Below the pieces are notes generated by a model. The model had not been told where the DNA came from. It saw only the letters and a program-made list of their open reading frames with translations, and made no database searches. Of a DNA stretch of 12,622 nucleotides, positions 1 to 7,888 are shown piece by piece. The stretch is taken from assembly GCA_003484585.1 (NCBI GenBank), contig DNBZ01000195.1, positions 1 to 12,622 of the forward strand. The letters are read 5' to 3'. The stretch is from Bacteroidota bacterium (GTDB taxonomy: Bacteria; Bacteroidota; Bacteroidia; NS11-12g; UBA9320). The position numbers and the translations under genes were made by a program. Every line of letters begins with the position of its first letter. Within the stretch, counting starts at the first letter, position 1.

Positions 1-649
1 TACATGTTTTTAAGGTATACTTACTATCCGCAAGTATTGTTTCTATTTCAGCTTCGGTAAACCGATTATGATTATGCTTGAAGTTATGTTTTAAGATGCC
101 TTCTATGACAGAATATTTGTTTTGTGTCCCTAGCAAATATTGAAAAGGTCCATTTTCTTCAGCTACATCTGTAAGGTAGCAAATGGCCTTTAGCTGTCTT
201 ATGTTCACACTGTCTCTATGCCAACCTCCCCCAGAACCTTTGTTATTTTTAGCAGCGGAGATCCGTGCTCCAAGTGTATGCCCTATGATATGCTCATCAG
301 TAAGTTGGTAGTATTCGTATCGAACTGCTTGTATTAACTCATTGTAATAAAATAGTTTATTTATAGTAGCCGAGACATTGTTAATACCTAGAGCTCTGTT
401 ATCTGCACCCTCAGGATCTACCCATAATCTGTCTTTGTAGTCTGTCAATACTCTATCTAACTCCCTGCGTATAGAGGCTATTTCTTCTAGTGAAAAGAAC
501 GAAGGTATCTCTACCAGTCCGTGTTCTTTTATCTGCTTAACTATACTTTTAGCATGAGTGCTTACTGAAGCACTAGAGCCATGTATTTTGTCTTTTAACT
601 TATATAAGCCTATCTCTAATCCGGATTTTATTAAGTCGATACTCTTCAT
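1..649 (-). CDS. PhyH-type Fe(II)/2-oxoglutarate dioxygenase, 3'-truncated by window edge
   Basis: 216 codons are open from ATG at 649 to the window edge, so the C-terminus is missing. Residues 142-147 read GWHRDS, the HxD iron-binding motif (H144, D146) of the phytanoyl-CoA dioxygenase family. It is followed by the usual beta-strand context LKAICYLTDV and NGPFQYLLGTQ (residues 153-176), where the family typically has a gain-of-function 'NGP' turn. The distal His and the 2-oxoglutarate-binding Arg would lie beyond the edge. The frame has an in-frame TAA just upstream and no other ATG, which fixes the start. Family members hydroxylate small molecules, lipids, amino acids or natural-product intermediates; the substrate here cannot be read. 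The gene is divergent from a glycosyltransferase-like gene in a nonulosonic-acid locus, so a role in modifying the surface glycan is possible but inferred. Family call is strong, function unknown. Confidence 0.85.
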   Translation of the reverse strand, partial: MKSIDLIKSGLEIGLYKLKDKIHGSSASVSTHAKSIVKQIKEHGLVEIPSFFSLEEIASIRRELDRVLTDYKDRLWVDPEGADNRALGINNVSATINKLFYYNELIQAVRYEYYQLTDEHIIGHTLGARISAAKNNKGSGGGWHRDSVNIRQLKAICYLTDVAEENGPFQYLLGTQNKYSVIEGILKHNFKHNHNRFTEAEIETILADSKYTLKTC

Positions 650-673
650 TTGTGGTCCTAAAAAACTCTTGAA

Positions 674-681
674 CAAATATA
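674..681 (-). promoter_or_regulatory. Bacteroidota -7 element for the PhyH-like gene
   Basis: On the minus strand this reads TATATTTG, a perfect match to the Bacteroidota -7 consensus TAnnTTTG. It lies 24 bases upstream of the ATG at 649, giving a short leader. No clear TTG is present 17-23 bases further upstream, so the -33 part is weak. The element would sit inside the upstream extension of the open frame, which supports the ATG start over an upstream TTG. Confidence 0.45.
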
Positions 682-720
682 AGCCTTATAAGATTACACT
701 TGAATCTGACTACGGATATG

Positions 721-749
721 TTGTTTTTTTTAACTGACTATTAGTTTTA
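721..749 (+). promoter_or_regulatory. Possible promoter for the GT-B-like gene
   Basis: TTG at 721-723, 18 bases, then TAGTTTTA at 742-749. This differs from TAnnTTTG only in its last base. It sits about 38 bases upstream of the GTG start at 788 in the 138-base divergent gap shared with the dioxygenase gene. It is the best candidate in the gap but is imperfect in an AT-rich stretch. Confidence 0.35.
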
Positions 750-787
750 ATATTGTCAAACAATAATCCAGTCATCAAACATTCGGA

Positions 788-2560
788 GTGAAATCTATTA
801 TAGTAGTTTTAAGACCCGTCTCCATAGCAGAGGCAGAAGAGATTAAAGCAGCAAATATTGCCGTATATTCTTTTGAAACTACGAATCTAAATGAGTTTGG
901 CATATCGCATAATGTGATAAGCTTATCTTCTGAAAAATTGAAAGATGTACAGCAAAAAAGACTAAAGTACATTACAGACTTTCCTAGTAGAAGATATAAA
1001 AACGGAACTTTGGGAGGGCTTTATCAAGTGGGTGGTGCTAACTTGTGGTTTTATAATAAATTTAGAATAAGCGAGGAATTTGTAAAATCAGGGATAGTAG
1101 AAGCAGCTATAGCTCAAGTGGTAGACGGTGTAGATAGTGTCACGCTATTTTTAGATGCTGATATTATATTAGGGAACTCTGAAAGGCTTGAGGTTCATAA
1201 GGTATTCCCAAATGTTAAAAGTAAAAATCCTGGAATTTCTTGGTCTAATTTATACCAGTATACAAAGCGAGGCATACGGTCACTTTTTAAGAATGTGAAG
1301 TATAAGGAGCACTTACTATTGTATAGTGCTGTTAGGAGGCAAAATATTATAAGTTTAAAGAATGAGGAAGTGAAAGTTGAATTCACCCAATTGCTTTATC
1401 TGAAAGAGCAGTTCGAAAACAAGATTACTCCATTAGAAGAACTGCCTTTTCCTGAGTTGAAAGGAAAACGATTTGACTATAAACCTCTTATTCAGCCTTA
1501 TGAGGAGTATTCTGTAATGGCTGAATATATTATATTATGCAAGTTATGTAACCCACTTGCTTTGCTTAGAGTTATAAGAGAAGTCAGTTGGGTGAAAGCA
1601 GGTCTATTAGCGTGTTGCAATGATTTTTCAGATCAGAGAGATCTATGGATAATAGAGCGTTCATTGCGGTTTAACAAGACCAACTATCTTCATCTTATAA
1701 GGTACTTAGGCTATCTTGATTTTTTTAAGAAGCATACCTTTAAGAGTGTTATTGCAGTAGATGAAAACTCTAGCCTCCAAAAAGTAGTATTAGATGCAGC
1801 AAAGCAATATGGGATAAAAACTTATGGTATACAGCACGGAGTAATACACTCTTTGCATCCAGCTTATGTATTCAATCCAAAGGACTTCGAGTTATTTTCT
1901 CCTGTGCCAGATAAGACCTTTTTATGGGGTAAGCATTGGCAGGATATTGCGGTTCAGTATGGTCGCTATCCGCTTAGTAAGTTGGCCGTTGTTGGTCAAG
2001 TTCGTACAGATATAATTCCTAGTTTAGAGCAAAAAAATGGTGATCAACCTATGGTTATTTTCGCCTCTCAGCCGCTTTTTGACCAAGAGCTAAAATATCA
2101 GGTTTGGAAAATGCTATTTGAGGGTATGAAAGGTGTGGATGGACTACAGTTAGTCGTGAAGCCGCACCCCTCGGAGTTTCAATTAGAGTCCTATTTGTCT
2201 GCCCACTTTAGCTCAGAAGCTGGCAACTATACCATAGTAAGAGATCAAGACTTGTATCAGATGCTTTCGGCTTGTAGTGCATTGATAACCTGTAGCAGCA
2301 CTGTAGCTGTAGAGACTATTTATTTTCATAAACCGATTATTGTTTTAGATCCTTATGCGGAAGATATGATGGGTTATGTAAAGGATGCCTTAGCACACTC
2401 TGCCACGAAATCGGATGAGCTTAAGTCTTTATTTACTAGGGTGTTGCGTAATAATTTAGACATTGATAAGTCTAAATATGATGATTATCTAAAACGATAT
2501 GCGTCAGCCATAGATGGGAAGGTCTGTCAACGGATAATGGACATTGTAGAGAAGGGTTAG
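788..2560 (+). CDS. GT-B-like surface polysaccharide transferase, candidate pseudaminyltransferase
   Basis: 590 aa, no signal peptide, probably cytoplasmic or membrane-associated. The start is GTG; the frame closes at a TAA at 764-766 and holds no ATG upstream, and the next internal Met is far too late. The N-terminus (MKSIIVVLRP) looks like a Rossmann first strand. The C-terminal half resembles capsule/LPS transferases of the KpsS / polysialyltransferase / CDP-glycerol transferase type: GIQHG at about 348-351, KPHPSE around H460-P461, and CSSTVAVE at 502-509. Bacterial sialyltransferases and Kdo transferases share an HP motif, a Ser/Thr-rich S motif and an acidic motif; VDENSS at 324-329 is a possible, imperfect acidic motif. 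The gene converges on pseI with overlapping stops, so transfer of pseudaminic acid from CMP-Pse is the natural guess. The fold class is fairly secure, the donor is inferred, and an acceptor cannot be named. Confidence 0.65.
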   Translation: MKSIIVVLRPVSIAEAEEIKAANIAVYSFETTNLNEFGISHNVISLSSEKLKDVQQKRLKYITDFPSRRYKNGTLGGLYQVGGANLWFYNKFRISEEFVKSGIVEAAIAQVVDGVDSVTLFLDADIILGNSERLEVHKVFPNVKSKNPGISWSNLYQYTKRGIRSLFKNVKYKEHLLLYSAVRRQNIISLKNEEVKVEFTQLLYLKEQFENKITPLEELPFPELKGKRFDYKPLIQPYEEYSVMAEYIILCKLCNPLALLRVIREVSWVKAGLLACCNDFSDQRDLWIIERSLRFNKTNYLHLIRYLGYLDFFKKHTFKSVIAVDENSSLQKVVLDAAKQYGIKTYGIQHGVIHSLHPAYVFNPKDFELFSPVPDKTFLWGKHWQDIAVQYGRYPLSKLAVVGQVRTDIIPSLEQKNGDQPMVIFASQPLFDQELKYQVWKMLFEGMKGVDGLQLVVKPHPSEFQLESYLSAHFSSEAGNYTIVRDQDLYQMLSACSALITCSSTVAVETIYFHKPIIVLDPYAEDMMGYVKDALAHSATKSDELKSLFTRVLRNNLDIDKSKYDDYLKRYASAIDGKVCQRIMDIVEKG

Positions 2561-3618
2561 TGCAGTATACTATCCTCGTTAAGGGGCGTACCTTTTGCTA
2601 TAGCTACAGCACATTTTTTACCAAGAATAGCCTCAAAATGTTTGGGAGCCATTCCATCTCCCGGGCGTATTACGCCTAGATTCTCAGCAGTAAACTCTTC
2701 TCCTTTTACCATGTCCTGTATTACATAGATAGATCGTTTGAACTGTCTGCTGGCTTGCTCGCTTTTTTGTGAATTGAGTTGAATTTCTCCTAAGGATAAA
2801 AACGCTCGTTCTGTTTCCACTACTAAAGATTTAAGCTCTGCAGGTTCCAAAGAGAATGCACTATCTACTCCGCCTTCACTTCGGGCAATTGTGAAATGCT
2901 TTTCGATAACTCGTGCCCCAAGTGCCACCGCAGCTATAGAAGCACCTATGCCCATAGTGTGATCCGAAAGCCCAATAGTGCAGTCGTCAAATATGTTTTG
3001 CAACTCTGGGATGGTCCTTACATTGGTATTTTCTGGGGTCGCAGGATAGGTGGATGTGCATTTAAAAATAATAATAGTTTTCGCTCCACATTCTTTTAGA
3101 TAGCTTACAGATTCTTGTAGCTCATCTATGTTGCTAGTGCCAGATGATATCAGAATAGGTTTTCCTGTTTGAGCTACTTTTTTAAGCAGTGGAAAGTGGT
3201 TAGATTCAAAGGAAGCTATCTTATATGCAGGTACATCTAGAGTCTCTAAAAAATCTACTGCCGTTTCGTCAAAGGGGGAAGAAAAAGCTGTCATGCCTAG
3301 TTCTTTGGCATAGTCAAAAATCTGCTTGTGCCACTCCCAAGGGGTATGTGCGGTTTGGTATAGTTCATATAAGTTTTTACCATACCAGAGTGAGTTCTTA
3401 TCTGTAATATCAAACAAGCCACCTGTATGATTTATAGTAATAGTATCCGCAGTATAGGTTTGTAGTTTCAGAGCATGTGCTCCTGCATCCGCAGCTGCCT
3501 TTACTAGTTTTAGTGCTCGCTCTATATTGCCATTATGGTTGCCAGACATTTCTGCTATGATGAATGGTTTATGGTTGGCACCTATAGTAAACTTGCCTAT
3601 TTTGAAATCTGTACTCAT
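2557..3618 (-). CDS. pseI: Pseudaminic acid synthase
   Basis: 353 aa, full length for the NeuB/PseI family. It condenses 2,4-diacetamido-2,4,6-trideoxy-L-altrose with phosphoenolpyruvate to give pseudaminic acid (step 5 of the pathway) in the cytoplasm. Residues about 1-280 form the NeuB TIM barrel: AEMSGNHNG near residue 23, KLQTYTADT and HTPWEWH, wording typical of PseI rather than NeuB. H220 (in SDHTMG) and H241 (in IEKHFT) are 21 residues apart, matching the two metal-ligand histidines of meningococcal NeuB (215 and 236). Residues about 293-351 form the C-terminal SAF/antifreeze-like domain with RPGDGMAP. The ATG overlaps the TGA of the pseG-pseH gene by 4 bases, implying translational coupling. 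It is the last gene of the operon, and its stop overlaps the convergent transferase gene by 4 bases. Confidence 0.95.
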   Translation of the reverse strand: MSTDFKIGKFTIGANHKPFIIAEMSGNHNGNIERALKLVKAAADAGAHALKLQTYTADTITINHTGGLFDITDKNSLWYGKNLYELYQTAHTPWEWHKQIFDYAKELGMTAFSSPFDETAVDFLETLDVPAYKIASFESNHFPLLKKVAQTGKPILISSGTSNIDELQESVSYLKECGAKTIIIFKCTSTYPATPENTNVRTIPELQNIFDDCTIGLSDHTMGIGASIAAVALGARVIEKHFTIARSEGGVDSAFSLEPAELKSLVVETERAFLSLGEIQLNSQKSEQASRQFKRSIYVIQDMVKGEEFTAENLGVIRPGDGMAPKHFEAILGKKCAVAIAKGTPLNEDSILH

Positions 3619-5000
3619 TTTATTGGTAGTGTAAATTTAAATGAATCTGCATATTCCGCAGCTTTTGTTTTAGTGAATAGTAACTTCTCAAATATGTGTA
3701 CAGAAGCAATATTGCTTTCTTTTACAAATGCGGTGATTTGAGTTAGTGACCTTAATTGTCGTACTTTTTCTAAGCTTATTGAAACCATGTGGCTTGCTAG
3801 TCCAACCCCTCTATATTCTTTATCTAGTGAGTAGTTAATGGTAGCGTTTGTTCCCTCTATTGTATATCGGGTTATCCCTATTGGTATTCCGCTTAGCTCG
3901 CAGATTAGCATGAGAGTGTTCATGTCTTTTAATCTAGCATTGAACCAAGCGGTATGTTCTGCGAGTGTGATGGTATTTTTATTGAATGACTGCGACCTAG
4001 TATCCTTATCATTAGCCCAATCGAAGAGCAGCTGACAATCTTCAGAAGTTGCAGGTCTAGTTTCTAAAAATAAACCTAAGAAAGCACTGTTAATTCGCCT
4101 AGGGTTTTTACTGAAATCTATTTTCGATGTGTTGTCTAAAGCCTTTGGAATCTCGTCCTGGGGAAGTTGTGCCGCTAATTTACTCTCTGTTAAATAATTA
4201 AATAGCCTATGCTGATTATCTGCAGTTTGCACCACATATAAATTGGGGTTTTGAGATAAAAACTCTAAAGCCATAGTGCTGGCAGAGGTTATCCCAAAAA
4301 TACTATCCGCCATTAATGGGATGAGTTCTTCTGCTGTTAAATTACTGTGTACTTCTATTTTTGCAGCACTTTGTTGTATTATATCTTGTAGCTCCTCGTG
4401 ATGTTGGTAGTGTATTCCTATTACTGTTTTTATAATCAGTGCTGAATTATTTGCAAGAGATTTTAAAATTTTATTTGTGAAATTATACGGGTCTGACCCA
4501 CCTAATCCTATGAATATATAGGGTTCGTCTATCTTAGATACATGACTAGTCAAAAATGCAGATTGCAATAATGTATACTCAGCTCCTAGACAGAATTTGG
4601 TGTTAGGATTATGAGTATATTCACTTGCTTTTAGATCTCCGTTATTCGATAGTACTAGTGTGCAGCTTACTTCTTGCGGGAAGTCGCTTACTAGGGCTAC
4701 CTTATATCCGGCCTGCATAAGTCTTGTTTGGTATCCTAAATCAAATGTGTACCCGTCTAACACAATAATTGTGTTATTCTTTGACCAACGGCTTATTTCT
4801 TCGTAGTCTTTCTTTGCTGAAGTTATGGATTCAAATACAGTATGAAAAGCAGGAGGTAAGTTTTCTGAGTTTGTAATAAGATTTGCACTAAACTTTTTTG
4901 GGTCTAGGTTCTGAGCCAAGGCTAGCACTCGCATAAGGTGACCCAAACCTATCTGGTGGGACCCATCAGCACGACATATTATATTAAGTTTTAGGGTCAT
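3615..5000 (-). CDS. pseG: PseG-PseH fusion: UDP-sugar hydrolase plus GNAT N-acetyltransferase
   Basis: 461 aa, two domains. Residues 1 to about 305 are PseG, the GT-B-like hydrolase that removes UDP from UDP-2,4-diacetamido-2,4,6-trideoxy-L-altrose. It has RADGS at 10-14, IGLGHLMR with H21 (equivalent to catalytic His17 of Campylobacter PseG), GGSDP at 167-171 and SASTMALEF around 240-247. Residues about 312-461 are a GNAT acetyltransferase, starting ETRPATSEDCQLLFDWAND, with acetyl-CoA loop RGVGLA at 397-402 and a typical C-terminal NIASVHIFEKLLF. No separate pseH exists in the operon, so this domain most likely does the preceding PseH step, 4-N-acetylation using acetyl-CoA. The enzyme would therefore carry out steps 3 and 4, with the later step in the N-terminal half. 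ATG at 5000 lies within the 3' end of pseF (17-base overlap); TGA overlaps the pseI ATG by 4. Hydrolase call is strong, PseH role is inferred from domain and context. Confidence 0.92.
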   Translation of the reverse strand: MTLKLNIICRADGSHQIGLGHLMRVLALAQNLDPKKFSANLITNSENLPPAFHTVFESITSAKKDYEEISRWSKNNTIIVLDGYTFDLGYQTRLMQAGYKVALVSDFPQEVSCTLVLSNNGDLKASEYTHNPNTKFCLGAEYTLLQSAFLTSHVSKIDEPYIFIGLGGSDPYNFTNKILKSLANNSALIIKTVIGIHYQHHEELQDIIQQSAAKIEVHSNLTAEELIPLMADSIFGITSASTMALEFLSQNPNLYVVQTADNQHRLFNYLTESKLAAQLPQDEIPKALDNTSKIDFSKNPRRINSAFLGLFLETRPATSEDCQLLFDWANDKDTRSQSFNKNTITLAEHTAWFNARLKDMNTLMLICELSGIPIGITRYTIEGTNATINYSLDKEYRGVGLASHMVSISLEKVRQLRSLTQITAFVKESNIASVHIFEKLLFTKTKAAEYADSFKFTLPIK

Positions 5001-5688
5001 TCAATAGTTTGAATTTCATTTCTGCAATAGCCCAATCTTCTAGAGTATCTATATCTTGCGTCTCGGTTTCTTTCAGTTCTATTATACTTGTATTGTCAGT
5101 CCACAGTTGTCTTTTTAGTGCTATAGCTTTAGTTTTAGTAAAATAAAAAATTCCAACGTCGTGGTATATTTTTTCTAAATCCTGAGAGCGAGTAAGCTGG
5201 TACTTGGGCTCACGCATTGTTATTTTTCCTTCCTTGTTTTGAATCAAAGCTCGTTGTACCGGATAGCTATATTCTACAGCAGGAAAAACACAGTCTAATG
5301 CTTCTGAGATAAGTTTTTTGTGAGCGGCATTTAGTAGGGAAGTGGATACAAATGGAGCCGTAGCATATATGCAGCAAGCTAGGTCAAAGTGCTGCCCATT
5401 AGCTTCGTAAGCATCTAGTACTTCATCTATCACGTCAATGGTGGTGGCATAGTCATTTGCGTTTTTCTCTGACCTTATAAACGGGACGGAAGCCCCGTAC
5501 TGTTGGGCTATGTCAGCTATTTCTGTATCGTCTGTGCTTACCATCACTTCATCAAAAAGTCCACTCTCAATAGCGGCCTCTATACTGTAAGCTATTATAG
5601 GTTTACCACAAAAGGCTTTAATATTTTTACGAGGTATGCGTTTGCTACCTCCTCTAGCTGGTATAATACAAACTGTCTTATTTTGCAT
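4984..5688 (-). CDS. pseF: CMP-pseudaminic acid synthetase (pseudaminate cytidylyltransferase)
   Basis: 234 aa from ATG at 5688. It activates pseudaminic acid with CTP to CMP-Pse, the donor used by transferases; cytoplasmic and Mg-dependent. It belongs to the CMP-NeuA/PseF cytidylyltransferase family: IIPARGGSKRIPRKN at about 8-22 is the nucleotide-binding signature, STDD follows at about 50-53, and QDIDTLEDW near the C-terminus is the conserved metal/substrate region. An alternative TTG start two codons upstream exists, but ATG gives the normal spacing to the first strand. The ATG start overlaps the 3' end of pseC by 11 bases, and the TAA stop overlaps the pseG-pseH start by 17, consistent with coupled translation in one operon. 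Assignment to Pse rather than sialic or legionaminic acid rests on the pseB/C/G/I neighbours. Confidence 0.93.
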   Translation of the reverse strand: MQNKTVCIIPARGGSKRIPRKNIKAFCGKPIIAYSIEAAIESGLFDEVMVSTDDTEIADIAQQYGASVPFIRSEKNANDYATTIDVIDEVLDAYEANGQHFDLACCIYATAPFVSTSLLNAAHKKLISEALDCVFPAVEYSYPVQRALIQNKEGKITMREPKYQLTRSQDLEKIYHDVGIFYFTKTKAIALKRQLWTDNTSIIELKETETQDIDTLEDWAIAEMKFKLLNDPKT

Positions 5689-6820
5689 AGGCAAGGACCT
5701 TATTGATTACATATCCTTGCTCTTCTAAAGTAAGGGTGGGGTACATCGGCAGACTAATACATCTAGCATAGTAAGCTTCAGCATTGGTCAAATCGGCACC
5801 TTTGTATCCTATGTTTTTGTAGTATGGTAAAGTGTGCACAGGGATGTAATGTATTTGAGCGAAAATCTTGTTTTCTCTCAGTTGGTCATACAATTCTTTC
5901 CTATTATTTACTTCTATTACAAAAAGATGATGAGCATTTATTTGTCCATTTGGCAAGGCTTGGAATTTTATTTTCCCTTCAAATGCTTTTTTATATCTGT
6001 CGGCAATCTGGTTGCGAGTTTTTACGCCAGCATCATTTCGAGCTAATTGGCTGATACCCAAGGCAGATTGAAAATCTGTCAATCGATAATTAAAGCCTAA
6101 TTCTTGCATTTCGTAAAACCAGCCACCGTGATCCTCCGCCATATTCTCTTTGGTTATGCCGTGAGTTCTTAGTAGTGCTAGTTTTTTGTAAAGGGTTTTG
6201 GAGTTAGTGGTCAGCATTCCGCCTTCGCCACATGCTATGTGCTTTACAGGGTGAAAAGAAAAAACGGCTATATCTGCATATACGCCGTTTCCACATCTCT
6301 GTTCCTTATGTTGTGAGTCCGTAAATGAGCCTCCGGGTGCGTGGCAGGCGTCTTCTATTATCCATAGTCCGTGCTCATCGGCGAGTTTTCTATATTCTTC
6401 GGCATCTACGGGTAGCCCTGCAAAGTCTACGGGTATTATTCCTTTAAAAAAACCTTTGGGCTTACTACCTAATAGAGACCTTATGCTATCTAAAGATAGT
6501 ATGTAGGTGTCTGGATCTATATCTGCAAACCAGACTTCTCCTTTTGCATACCGCACACAGTTAGCAGAAGCTGCGAATGTTATAGGAGTCGTGATTACTC
6601 GTTCTCCAGCTTTGAGGTTCAGAGCAAGTACGGCTATATGAAGTCCGGCAGTAGCATTGGTTACTGCTACGGCATATTTGGCACCTACATATTGTGCAAA
6701 CTTTTGTTCGAATTCTTGCACCTTAGGTCCTTGGGTCAAAAAATCTCCCAGTAGCGTTTCTGTGACCGCATTTAGATCTTCTTGAGTTATGTTTTGCCGT
6801 CCGTAAGGTATGTTTTTCAT
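5678..6820 (-). CDS. pseC: UDP-4-keto-6-deoxy-L-altrosamine aminotransferase
   Basis: 380 aa, full length for DegT/DnrJ/EryC1/StrS sugar aminotransferases. It transfers an amino group, usually from glutamate, to C4 of the PseB product using PLP (step 2). Visible signatures are IPYGRQNITQEDL at the N-terminus, a PLP-phosphate region TNATAGLHIA at about 54-63, EDACHA with D157 contacting the pyridine nitrogen, and FSFHPVKHIACGEGG with the PLP lysine K193. The C-terminal part carries FNYRLTDFQSALG and PVHTLPYY, typical of PseC. ATG at 6820 overlaps the pseB TGA in an ATGA arrangement; the 3' end overlaps pseF by 11 bases. Nothing is missing or broken. WecE- or ArnB-like alternatives are made unlikely by the operon. 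Confidence 0.95.
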   Translation of the reverse strand: MKNIPYGRQNITQEDLNAVTETLLGDFLTQGPKVQEFEQKFAQYVGAKYAVAVTNATAGLHIAVLALNLKAGERVITTPITFAASANCVRYAKGEVWFADIDPDTYILSLDSIRSLLGSKPKGFFKGIIPVDFAGLPVDAEEYRKLADEHGLWIIEDACHAPGGSFTDSQHKEQRCGNGVYADIAVFSFHPVKHIACGEGGMLTTNSKTLYKKLALLRTHGITKENMAEDHGGWFYEMQELGFNYRLTDFQSALGISQLARNDAGVKTRNQIADRYKKAFEGKIKFQALPNGQINAHHLFVIEVNNRKELYDQLRENKIFAQIHYIPVHTLPYYKNIGYKGADLTNAEAYYARCISLPMYPTLTLEEQGYVINKVLAYAK

Positions 6821-7842
6821 AGTTTAAAATCTCCGTCCACATGTTCCACTATAAGCTTTCGCAAACTATCAACTGTTTCCCATTCAGTATTATCTCCAGA
6901 GTTGTAGCTGAAGCCAGCTTCTACCTTTTTAGCATTAAATTGAGTCTCAAAATTATCAATATCCCAATTAGGCACGCTTGGTAATATTACATAATATTTT
7001 CCTAAATCGTATGTGTAGAACGAGTCAGAAGAAGTAACCATTTCTTCATGTATTTTTTCTCCGGGTCTTATACCTATTATCTTTTGAGGTGCATCAGGTG
7101 CTACTGCTGTAGCCACATCAGTAATTTTATATGAAGGTATTTTAGGTATAAATATTTCACCTCCCCAGGCTTCATTTAGTGCGTGTAGTACCATGTCAAC
7201 ACCGCCATCTAGAGATATGTTAAATCGAGTCATATTAGGATCCGTAATAGGTAGAAATCCCTCTTCTCTTTTCTTCAAAAAGAAAGGCATCACGGAACCA
7301 TTAGAGCCCATAACGTTTCCATATCTTACTACCGAAAATCTAATGTCTTTAGAGCCTCTAATGTTATTAGCAGCTACAAAGAGTTTGTCCGATGTAAGTT
7401 TAGTAGCACCATACAGATTAATAGGTGCACACGCTTTGTCCGTACTCAAGGCTACTACTTTTTGCACATTCGTTTCTAGACTAGCATAAATCACGTTTTC
7501 TGCACCATTTACGTTGGTCTTAATACATTCGGAAGGATTGTACTCTGCCAAGTGTACGTGTTTCATAGCGGCAGCGTGTATCACATAATCTATCCCCTGA
7601 AAAGCCCTAAGCAATCGGTCTTTATCTCTAACATCCCCTATGAAGAAACGAATAGCAGGATACTTGTCGCTAGCGTACTCCATAGCCATTTGAAATTGCT
7701 TTTGCTCGTCTCTAGAGAATATGACCAAACGTGCCACATTAGGGAATTTGTCAAAAATACGCTTGGTTAAAGCCTTGCCTAATGAGCCAGTTCCTCCGGT
7801 TATTAATATGGCTTTTCCGTTTAAGTCTAAGTGGTTTTGCAT
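6817..7842 (-). CDS. pseB: UDP-GlcNAc 4,6-dehydratase (5-inverting)
   Basis: 341 aa from ATG at 7842. It is an extended SDR enzyme making UDP-2-acetamido-2,6-dideoxy-L-arabino-hexos-4-ulose from UDP-GlcNAc, the first committed step to pseudaminic acid. The NADP-binding motif is TGGTGSLGK at 15-23. STDKACAPINLYG carries D135, K136 and Y144, with the same 9-residue Asp-to-Tyr spacing as the catalytic residues of Helicobacter FlaA1/PseB. MKHVHLAEYNPSE, VVRYGNVMGSNGS and IGIRPGEKIHEEM are family hallmarks that separate it from retaining dehydratases. A TTG five codons upstream (7857) could be called as the start, but it falls at the predicted transcription start of the proximal promoter, so ATG is preferred. 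First gene of the five-gene operon. Confidence 0.95.
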   Translation of the reverse strand: MQNHLDLNGKAILITGGTGSLGKALTKRIFDKFPNVARLVIFSRDEQKQFQMAMEYASDKYPAIRFFIGDVRDKDRLLRAFQGIDYVIHAAAMKHVHLAEYNPSECIKTNVNGAENVIYASLETNVQKVVALSTDKACAPINLYGATKLTSDKLFVAANNIRGSKDIRFSVVRYGNVMGSNGSVMPFFLKKREEGFLPITDPNMTRFNISLDGGVDMVLHALNEAWGGEIFIPKIPSYKITDVATAVAPDAPQKIIGIRPGEKIHEEMVTSSDSFYTYDLGKYYVILPSVPNWDIDNFETQFNAKKVEAGFSYNSGDNTEWETVDSLRKLIVEHVDGDFKL

Positions 7843-7860
7843 TATTTCGATGTTCAATCA

Positions 7861-7888
7861 CAAAATTAATCGAAAAGTAGAGATACAA
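7861..7888 (-). promoter_or_regulatory. Proximal pse operon promoter (Bacteroidota type)
   Basis: On the minus strand: TTG at 7888-7886, 17 bases, TAATTTTG at 7868-7861. This matches the TTG-N17-23-TAnnTTTG consensus reported for Flavobacterium with no mismatch. The expected transcription start is about 7855, giving a leader of roughly a dozen bases before the pseB ATG at 7842. Confidence 0.6.

Noticed and set aside
5689..5694. TTG start for pseF two codons upstream of the ATG
   Set aside because: The ATG at 5688 gives standard family length, and TTG starts are uncommon.
7193..7489. 98-aa open frame antisense to pseB
   Set aside because: It lies wholly opposite conserved catalytic sequence of pseB and shows no family features.
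7843..7857. TTG start for pseB
   Set aside because: It falls at the predicted transcription start of the proximal promoter; the in-frame ATG at 7842 fits the family N-terminus.
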